Both the position numbers and the translations under genes were made by a program. From Oscillospiraceae bacterium UBA1230 (GTDB lineage: Bacteria > Bacillota > Clostridia > Oscillospirales > Oscillospiraceae), in NCBI GenBank assembly GCA_002309395.1, contig DBWU01000061.1, positions 2,140-22,306 of the forward strand: a stretch of 20,167 nt of DNA, written 5' to 3'. This document shows, one piece after another, positions 14,272 to 20,167 of the stretch. Under the pieces are notes generated by a model. That model did no database searches. It saw only the letters and a list, made by a program, of their open reading frames with translations, and was not told the DNA's origin. Every line of letters begins with the position of its first letter. The first letter of the stretch is position 1.

Positions 14272-15678
14272 ATGAAGAAAAGTATAAAGATCATGGTTCT
14301 TGCCGCCGGTGTACTGGCGTTGGCGGCGGTGAGCTTCTTCGGCGCCCGGGCGCTGGCACGCGCCTTGCCGGAAAAGAAAACCGCCGTCACGGGAGACACC
14401 TCCCTGCTGGGCGCTTACTCCGAGTATCGTGTTTTTGACCGCATACCCAGCTTGAGCGGCAAATCCGTCCGCTATGAAACCGCCACCGACGACGGCGCCG
14501 ACACCTACGGTATCAACGTGTACGACACCACGCTGGATGAGTACAACGCATACTTGAAAGTGTTGGCGGACAACGGTTTCACAAAATACGCCGATAACGG
14601 AGAGAACGGTTTGGAGGGATACGTTTACAAAACGTATTTCCAGAAGGGCGATCTGCGCGTTTCTGTGACGCACATGAGGGAACTGCGCCGCACCATGATT
14701 TCCGCATCGGAAAAAGGCGCATGGTCGGAGCACCTGGTATATAGCGGCGATTACGTGGCGGATAACGACCCTGACGCCAAGACGACGCTCTATTTGCCGG
14801 AGCTCTATACCACCGGCGCCAGCTTTTACCTCCGGCTGAAAAACGGACATTTTATTATCAACGACGGCGGTACGGAGAGCGAGCTGCCGTATCTTCTGGA
14901 CGATCTGGAGGCGCTGACGCCGGAGGGGGAAAAGCCGGTGATCGAAGCGTGGATGATCTCCCATCCCCATATCGACCACATGGGCGTTTTTAAGGCGCTG
15001 TTGGAAAATCCGGATCAGTTGGAGCGGATCTACGTTCAAAACGTCTACTACAACTGCATGAGCGCCGACGCGGAAAAGTATTACGCCCAGTGGAGCGAGA
15101 GCAAACTGCAAAACTACGTTCGCGGTCTGCCGGTGAAGATGAAGAGCACCAGCGGCATGGCGCCGTCCCTCTACGAAATGGCGGTAGGGGATAAGTACTA
15201 TTTCAATGATCTGACTATGGAAGTGGTGTACTCTTCGGAGGCGCTTCCCTATGAGGATTGGGTCAACATTAACGGTACCAGCACGTGGATGCTCTATACC
15301 ATCGAGGGGCAGAAGCTTCTCTTCTCCGCCGACGGGACGTGGCCGACCCAGAAGTGGATCATGAAAACCTACGGCAGTGATTACCTGGATATCGACTTCC
15401 TTACCACGCCCCACCACGGTTACGATGTGACCGACGAGTTCACCGACTACATGGCGCGGATCGGCACGGTGCTCTATACCAACTACCACACGTTGCTGGG
15501 CGGCGACACGGGCATCAGCGCCCAGACCGCCGTACTGCGGCATCTCAACGAGGTCTGTGAGGAAGCGTACACTTACGGCGACGGGACGATCAAGCTGTCT
15601 TTCCCCTATGAAATAGGCAGTGCGGAGGTTTTAACGCCCCGGGAGTGGTCGTATAACATCAAAAAACCGCCCAGGTAA
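14272..15678 (+). CDS. Membrane-anchored metallo-beta-lactamase-fold protein (ComEC-like hydrolase domain)
   Basis: This encodes 468 residues. An uncleaved or cleavable signal helix (about 7-30) puts the protein outside the membrane, and residues 40-170 form an N-terminal region I cannot assign. The catalytic domain follows: FIINDGGTES (194-203) aligns with the strand before the metal site, and SHPHIDHMG (230-238) is the HxHxDH zinc motif (His231, His233, Asp235, His236). LLFSADGTW (349-357) supplies the bridging Asp region, and DFLTTPHHGY (375-384) the final histidine. This order is most like the extracellular ComEC/Rec2 hydrolase domain and related secreted proteins. Possible activities include phosphodiester or lactone hydrolysis. 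The substrate is unknown. It lies 16 bases after the permease and 20 bases before the repeat protein, so the three probably work at the same surface. Confidence 0.82.
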   Translation: MKKSIKIMVLAAGVLALAAVSFFGARALARALPEKKTAVTGDTSLLGAYSEYRVFDRIPSLSGKSVRYETATDDGADTYGINVYDTTLDEYNAYLKVLADNGFTKYADNGENGLEGYVYKTYFQKGDLRVSVTHMRELRRTMISASEKGAWSEHLVYSGDYVADNDPDAKTTLYLPELYTTGASFYLRLKNGHFIINDGGTESELPYLLDDLEALTPEGEKPVIEAWMISHPHIDHMGVFKALLENPDQLERIYVQNVYYNCMSADAEKYYAQWSESKLQNYVRGLPVKMKSTSGMAPSLYEMAVGDKYYFNDLTMEVVYSSEALPYEDWVNINGTSTWMLYTIEGQKLLFSADGTWPTQKWIMKTYGSDYLDIDFLTTPHHGYDVTDEFTDYMARIGTVLYTNYHTLLGGDTGISAQTAVLRHLNEVCEEAYTYGDGTIKLSFPYEIGSAEVLTPREWSYNIKKPPR

Positions 15679-15698
15679 GAGGACAGGAGGGACAAACC

Positions 15699-18600
15699 AT
15701 GACAAAGAAAATAACGATATGGGTATCCTGCCTGTGCGCCGCGGCGGTGATCGCGGCAGGGATCGTCGGGTGGTTGACGGGCAGTGCCCTAGGCAACAAC
15801 AAGGCGGGCGTGGCGTGGTATGACCCCAACGGCAAGACGTTTACCATCACCACGGCGCAGGAGCTGTACGATCTGGCGAAGTTGAGCAAGTATTACGACT
15901 TCGCCGGTCAGACCATCCGTCTGGGCGCGGACATCGTGTTCAACGAGGGCACGCCGTCGGACTGGGAAACGGCTATGCCGGAGAATTTGTGGGAAACACC
16001 TATTTACGGCTTTGCCGGCACCTTTGACGGACAGGGACATACCATCAGCGGTATCTACGGCGTGACCTATTTGTTGGCGCCGCTGGATATGTACTATGAA
16101 AACCATCCCACCGTGGAGTATTGGAGCGGCAAGTACCTCTATCCTCCGGCAGGACTGTTTGCCTATACCAAGCAGAGCTGTCGCATTGAAAATCTCAACG
16201 TGACCGACAGCGTCTTCCATAACCATGCCAACACCGGCTGCGGCAGTATCGTGGGTAATGGCGCCGGTACGCTGGACACGGTGTACAGCAACGCGGTCAT
16301 CTACACGAGTTGGGAAAATGCCGGCGGTCTGGTGGGCGTGGCGGAGAGCGGCGCGTTCCATTTGAACAACTGCTGGTTTGACGGCGAAATGCACATGGAG
16401 GGCGTGCGCGGCAGTCGCGTAGGCGGACTGATCGGCGCGGTGAAAAGCACCACCGATCCCACCACCGTCGAACATTGCCTCAGCACGGCGGACATCACCG
16501 ACGAGTGTGACGCCAGCGAGCCGTGCCAAGGCGGACTGATCGGCATCATCACCGACGGCGCCCGTGCCAATGTCACCGATACGCTGTCCACCGGTGTTCT
16601 CACCGCCACCACACGGCGCGAATGCGTGGGCACTGCCGTAGGTAAGCTTTCGGAAAGCGGCACGCTGATGACCGAACACGTTTACACCAATCTGGACGGC
16701 TATCCCGCCGTATTCGGCTCCTGGGGCGGTACGGTTCGCACCTATCCCGTGGGACTTAAAAAGAGCTGTTTGATCGGGAACGCCGCACTGTCGTGGACGG
16801 AGCTGGACTTTGCCAATTATTGGACGGTGCGCGAAGGCGACGTTCCGTGTCTTCGCGCCTTTGCCAATACGGTCAGCAAGGAGACCGGCGCGGACAAAGC
16901 GTATGACGTGAGCTGGTACGACGAGGGAAAAACGGAGTATACCCTTACCACCCTCGATCAGCTCTACGGTTTCTATATTCTCTCCGCCCAGAACACCTTC
17001 GCCGGCAAGACCGTGAAGCTGGGTGCGGATATCACCGTCAACACAGGCAACGCCAGGGACTGGGCGGATCGAGCGCCGGAGAATCCCTGGTATCCCGTTG
17101 ACCGCTTTGCCGGCACCTTTGACGGACAGGGTCACACCATTTCCGGCGTGTATCTCCACAGCAACCAGCCGGGCACGGGACTGTTCACCTCCATCAGCGA
17201 AACGGCTACGCTGAAGAATTTTCGTCTGGTGAACAGCTACCTGTTCAACGACGCGGACTACTTCTGCTATTTCGGCAGTATCGTGGGTTGCTGTGAGGGC
17301 ACCGTCGACACGGTGTACAGCAACGCCATCCTCGCCGCCAGCGGTCGCCGCAGTATCGGCGGCATCGTGGGCAGTGCCCGAGGCTCGGAAACGGTCACCG
17401 TCACCAACTGCTGGTTTGACGGCTCCATCACGCTGATAGGCGCGCAGGCGAGCCAGGCGGGCGGCATCATCGGCAACCACGGCGATACCACGCCGGTGCG
17501 TCTCCAGCACTGCCTCAACAGCGGCAGTATCACCGGCGGCATACTGACCGGCGGCTTGATCGGTCTTTGTAGTTCCAGTATCGTGGAAATCAGCGACTCG
17601 CTGAACGTGGGCGAACTGCCCAACACCAAGCACGTGGGCGCCGCCACAAGCTGGATCAGCAGTAAAGCCACGCTGTCCTTTGAAAACACCTATACCGCCG
17701 CGGAGAGCTGTATCAACACGGTGGATAACGTGCAGGCGGACTACGTCGGCGGTTGTATGCAGATCGGCAAAGACTATCTCACCGGCGTCAACGCCTACCG
17801 CTGGACGATGCTGGACTTTGACACCTATTGGGCGATCCGGCCTGCCGGCACGCCGATATTGCGGTCCTTCGCCGAGAACGTCCCGGACGTCGAGGGCGTT
17901 TCCAAGGTGATGGATGTGAGCTGGTACAATGTTCGGGAAAAGGAATACGTTCTCGATTCTCCGGCAGATCTGTACGGCTTTACCTATCTCTCCTATAATA
18001 CGGATTTTTCCCGCAAGACGGTGAAGCTGGGCGCCAATATTTCCCTCAACAGCGGCAGTGCCGCCGCTTGGGAGACCGACGCTCCCGCCAATCCCTGGGT
18101 CCCGGTCTACGGTTTCAAGGGCACCTTTGACGGGCAGGGCCATACCGTCAGCGGACTGTACTCGAAAGTCAAGTCCAATGATCCGACGGGTATGTTTGCC
18201 AAGACCAATTCTACCATCCGCAATTTCCGGCTGGTCAACAGCTATTTTGAAAAGTACGGTCCCTACTGCGGCAGCGTAGCGGGCATGTTTACCGGCAGCA
18301 TGGATCGCGTGTACAGCAGTGCCATCGTCCATGCCACGGAGGAGGAGCGCAGCCGCTTCGGCGGTCTGGTATCCGCCGTTACCGGCGAGGCGGCTTTCAA
18401 TGAATGCTGGTTTGACGGCTCCGTGCAGGCGGAGGATAACCGCTATGTAGGCGGTTTGATCGGCAGTTTGGACAACGGGTCGAAGGCGATCAGTGTGACC
18501 CATTGTCACTTCAGCGGCTCGGTCAACGGCAGGGATCAGGTGGCGGGCATCTGCGGCTACGTGGTAGACGGCAGCATACTGCTCAACGATTCGTTGAGTA

Positions 18601-20167
18601 TCGGCACGATCACCACGATTGGCTCTACCGTCGGCACGCTGGTGGGCGGAAGATGGAGCGCCGAGCGCGACATCGTCATCCGCAATTCGGCGGGCGTTGG
18701 CAAGTACGATCTTGCCGGCACCGCCAAGGCAAAGGAAATCACCAACTCCGCCAAGGTCAATTCCCGCGGCAGGGACGATCTCAAGGGCGGCGAGGGACTG
18801 TTTTTGGCGACGTGGATCGACTTTGACAGCCACTGGGTGATCCGGGATACGGACGTACCCGCCCTGCGGAGTCTGTCCGGTTCTCTTTCCTCACTGCAAA
18901 AGTCCATGGAGAGCTTCCGCAGCCGCGCCGTGCTGGATAAAAACGGCAAGGGTACGTACACCATTCAGAACGCGGACGATCTGACCGCCTTTGCCCTCTT
19001 GTCACGGCTGACGGATTACGCCGGATGCACCGTGAAGCTGGCGGTAAACGTCACGCTCAATCAAGGCAACGCCGCCGACTGGGCGAAAACGGCGCCTGAA
19101 AATGCGTGGATCCCCGTGGGCAGTACCACCCGCCCCTTTGCCGGCACCTTTGACGGACAGGGACACACCGTCAGCGGCTTGTACATGAACAAAAAGACAG
19201 ACGATCCCACCGGCTTCTTTGCCCAAACGGCGACCGGCGCGGTGGTGAAGAATCTGCGGATCGAGAACAGCTACTTCGCCAAGAACGGCCCCTACTGCGG
19301 CTCGGTGGCGGGTGTGTTCTCCGGCACCATGGAGCGCGTATACAGCAACGCCATCGTGGAGGCCACCGGAAAAGCGAGAAGCCGTTTCGGCGGTCTGGCA
19401 GGCGCTGTAACAGGCAAGACAACGATGAGCGAGTGCTGGTTTGACGGCGCAGTCCGTGCCGCAGACAACAGTTATATCGGCGGTCTGATCGGCTCGCTGG
19501 ACAATGGAGCCGGCGCGATCAGCGTAAGCCACTGCCTCTTCAGCGGCACACTGGCGGCGAAGGATCAGGCGGGCGGCATCTGCGGCTATTTGGTAGACGG
19601 CAGTATCACCATCACGGATTCCTTGAGCATCGGCACACTGCAATCCGGCGGCACAAGCATCGGTACGCTGGTGGGCGGCAGATACTCCGCCGCGCGTGCT
19701 ATCACCATTGTTAGCAGCGCCGGTGTAGGCACGCAGAATCTGGCGGGCAGTGCCGTGGCGAAGGAAGAGATCCGATCCGCCAAGATCAACTCCCGTACCC
19801 GCGACCAACTCAAGGGCGAGGACGGCTTATTCCTGGCGACCTGGCTGGACTTCGACAGACATTGGGTGGTGCGTGATCAGGCTGTGCCTGCGTTGCGGAG
19901 CCTGGAAAAGAAGCTTTCGGCACTGCAGCAGAGCATGGAGGACTTCCAGGCTCGCGCTGAAAAGGGTGAAGACGGCAAGTGGGTCTACACCGTGGGCAGC
20001 CCGGAGGACATGAAGGCCTTCGCGCTGTTGTCCCGCAGTATGGACTTCACAAACAGCGTTGTAAAGCTGACCGCGGATCTGGATTTGAACCCGGGTTGGA
20101 CAGCGTCCGGCGAAGCGCCGGAAAACAGATGGACGCAGATCGGCAGTGCCGCCGTTCCCTTTGCCGG
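15699..20167 (+). CDS. Large secreted GLUG-like repeat protein, 3' end beyond window
   Basis: An open frame of at least 1489 codons starts at ATG 15699, with GGAGGG about 8 bases upstream, and continues past the right edge without a stop. An N-terminal hydrophobic helix (about residues 5-31) is a signal or membrane anchor. The rest is a tandem array of about 340-residue units. Each unit has a strand-rich opening (Y.L...LY.F..LS), a K.VKLGADI segment, an AGTFDGQGHT.SG motif, then GG-L/I-x-G motifs interleaved with NCWFDG, VYSNAI and SHCL segments. This resembles GLUG-motif and parallel beta-helix surface proteins, which are usually adhesins or polysaccharide-binding proteins. I see no catalytic motif. 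It is probably the surface partner of the ABC importer and metallo-beta-lactamase-fold protein (inference). Any wall anchor or enzyme domain would lie to the right. Confidence 0.85.
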   Translation, partial: MTKKITIWVSCLCAAAVIAAGIVGWLTGSALGNNKAGVAWYDPNGKTFTITTAQELYDLAKLSKYYDFAGQTIRLGADIVFNEGTPSDWETAMPENLWETPIYGFAGTFDGQGHTISGIYGVTYLLAPLDMYYENHPTVEYWSGKYLYPPAGLFAYTKQSCRIENLNVTDSVFHNHANTGCGSIVGNGAGTLDTVYSNAVIYTSWENAGGLVGVAESGAFHLNNCWFDGEMHMEGVRGSRVGGLIGAVKSTTDPTTVEHCLSTADITDECDASEPCQGGLIGIITDGARANVTDTLSTGVLTATTRRECVGTAVGKLSESGTLMTEHVYTNLDGYPAVFGSWGGTVRTYPVGLKKSCLIGNAALSWTELDFANYWTVREGDVPCLRAFANTVSKETGADKAYDVSWYDEGKTEYTLTTLDQLYGFYILSAQNTFAGKTVKLGADITVNTGNARDWADRAPENPWYPVDRFAGTFDGQGHTISGVYLHSNQPGTGLFTSISETATLKNFRLVNSYLFNDADYFCYFGSIVGCCEGTVDTVYSNAILAASGRRSIGGIVGSARGSETVTVTNCWFDGSITLIGAQASQAGGIIGNHGDTTPVRLQHCLNSGSITGGILTGGLIGLCSSSIVEISDSLNVGELPNTKHVGAATSWISSKATLSFENTYTAAESCINTVDNVQADYVGGCMQIGKDYLTGVNAYRWTMLDFDTYWAIRPAGTPILRSFAENVPDVEGVSKVMDVSWYNVREKEYVLDSPADLYGFTYLSYNTDFSRKTVKLGANISLNSGSAAAWETDAPANPWVPVYGFKGTFDGQGHTVSGLYSKVKSNDPTGMFAKTNSTIRNFRLVNSYFEKYGPYCGSVAGMFTGSMDRVYSSAIVHATEEERSRFGGLVSAVTGEAAFNECWFDGSVQAEDNRYVGGLIGSLDNGSKAISVTHCHFSGSVNGRDQVAGICGYVVDGSILLNDSLSIGTITTIGSTVGTLVGGRWSAERDIVIRNSAGVGKYDLAGTAKAKEITNSAKVNSRGRDDLKGGEGLFLATWIDFDSHWVIRDTDVPALRSLSGSLSSLQKSMESFRSRAVLDKNGKGTYTIQNADDLTAFALLSRLTDYAGCTVKLAVNVTLNQGNAADWAKTAPENAWIPVGSTTRPFAGTFDGQGHTVSGLYMNKKTDDPTGFFAQTATGAVVKNLRIENSYFAKNGPYCGSVAGVFSGTMERVYSNAIVEATGKARSRFGGLAGAVTGKTTMSECWFDGAVRAADNSYIGGLIGSLDNGAGAISVSHCLFSGTLAAKDQAGGICGYLVDGSITITDSLSIGTLQSGGTSIGTLVGGRYSAARAITIVSSAGVGTQNLAGSAVAKEEIRSAKINSRTRDQLKGEDGLFLATWLDFDRHWVVRDQAVPALRSLEKKLSALQQSMEDFQARAEKGEDGKWVYTVGSPEDMKAFALLSRSMDFTNSVVKLTADLDLNPGWTASGEAPENRWTQIGSAAVPFA
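15816..16913 (+). repeat. GLUG-like repeat unit 1 (most divergent)
   Basis: It starts at WYDPNGKTF and contains FAGTFDGQGHTISG at about 16011-16052. At about 1098 bases it is the longest unit. It has an extra insertion after the FDGQG motif (YLLAPLDMYYENHPTVEYW), absent from the other units. Confidence 0.8.
16914..17921 (+). repeat. GLUG-like repeat unit 2
   Basis: It starts at WYDEGKTEYTL, has FAGTFDGQGHTISG near 17106-17147, and is 1008 bases long. GKTVKLGADI, VYSNAI and NCWFDG are all present in the same order as in the other units. Confidence 0.8.
17922..18929 (+). repeat. GLUG-like repeat unit 3
   Basis: It starts at WYNVREKEYVL with FKGTFDGQGHTVSG near 18114-18155. The FDGQG motif is exactly 1023 bases before that of unit 4, and much of the two units can be aligned without gaps at the DNA level. 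It ends with the new helical linker SLSSLQKSMESF. Confidence 0.8.
18930..19952 (+). repeat. GLUG-like repeat unit 4
   Basis: It opens with a DKNGKGTYTI segment in place of WYD. FAGTFDGQGHTVSG lies near 19137-19178. The unit is close to unit 3 (YCGSVAGV, RVYSNAI, RSRFGGL, ECWFDG, GGLIGSLDNG, GGICGYLVDG). It ends with SALQQSMEDF. Confidence 0.8.
19953..20167 (+). repeat. GLUG-like repeat unit 5, cut by window edge
   Basis: GEDGKWVYTV, AFALLSRSMDF and VVKLTADLDL match the start of unit 4. The window ends within the FAG of the FAGTFDGQG motif, exactly 1023 bases after the same point in unit 4. Confidence 0.75.

Noticed and set aside
11505..14399. Minus-strand open frame of 964 codons opposite the binding protein and permeases
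   Set aside because: It lies antisense to three genes with clear family motifs and ribosome sites. Its product is rich in H, R, Q and G with no domain. Its length reflects the GC-rich codon usage of the sense genes.
14218..15543. Minus-strand open frame of 441 codons opposite the metallo-beta-lactamase-fold gene
   Set aside because: The sense strand carries the intact HxHxDH motif and a signal helix. The antisense translation has no motif.
15789..18833. Minus-strand open frame of 1014 codons opposite the repeat protein
   Set aside because: It mirrors the periodicity of the sense repeats, and the sense frame has a signal peptide, ribosome site and recognisable motifs. The antisense product resembles no family I know.
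19002..19808. Minus-strand open frame of 268 codons
   Set aside because: It is antisense to repeat unit 4, with the same repetitive shadow pattern as 15789-18833.
15816..20167. Repeat array as CRISPR or DNA-level satellite
   Set aside because: The period is about 1 kb, the frame stays open throughout, and conservation follows protein motifs, so it is a coding repeat.

Overview
The window looks like chromosomal DNA from a Bacillota bacterium, probably a gut-type member of Clostridia. The evidence is a DivIVA-like coiled-coil protein, Gram-positive lipoprotein and LplABC-type ABC importer genes, strong GGAGG-type ribosome binding sites, GTG/TTG starts, and GC-rich genes separated by AT-rich promoters. 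The lineage is inferred from gene content; there is no rRNA or other marker here.

Left part (1-960): a leftward DivIVA-like gene with a clear promoter and a hairpin terminator, then a rightward tRNA-Arg(ACG) with its own promoter. A bidirectional terminator follows and separates these housekeeping genes from the rest.

Middle (957-10661): a carbohydrate locus. A LacI-type regulator is read leftward and an MFS transporter diverges from it. A long rightward series then begins at 3539: an archaeal-type triosephosphate-isomerase homologue, a YjbQ/UPF0047 protein, an AraA/FucI-like sugar isomerase, an FGGY sugar kinase, a GH109-like Gfo/Idh/MocA protein translationally coupled to an AP_endonuc_2-type TIM-barrel protein, and an orphan GH20-like barrel protein. 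Nearly the same two sequence blocks lie upstream of both the MFS gene and the first catabolic gene. They are good candidates for operators of the LacI regulator.

Right part (10686-20167): the same strand continues with an Lpl-type ABC importer (lipoprotein plus two permeases, no ATPase), a membrane-anchored ComEC-like metallo-beta-lactamase-fold protein, and a very large secreted GLUG-like repeat protein that runs off the right edge. Gaps from 3539 onward are 51 bp or less and no internal terminator is evident, so all 12 genes could form one transcription unit.

Working model (inference): surface proteins handle or bind a polymer, the ABC importer and/or MFS carrier bring in products, and the Gfo/Idh and TIM-barrel pair plus the GH20-like protein release or modify a sugar in the cytosol. 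The AraA-like isomerase and FGGY kinase then make a ketose phosphate, which the TIM-like and YjbQ proteins may process. No recognisable aldolase, epimerase or transketolase is present, so the lower pathway is either elsewhere in the genome or carried out by unusual enzymes of this locus.
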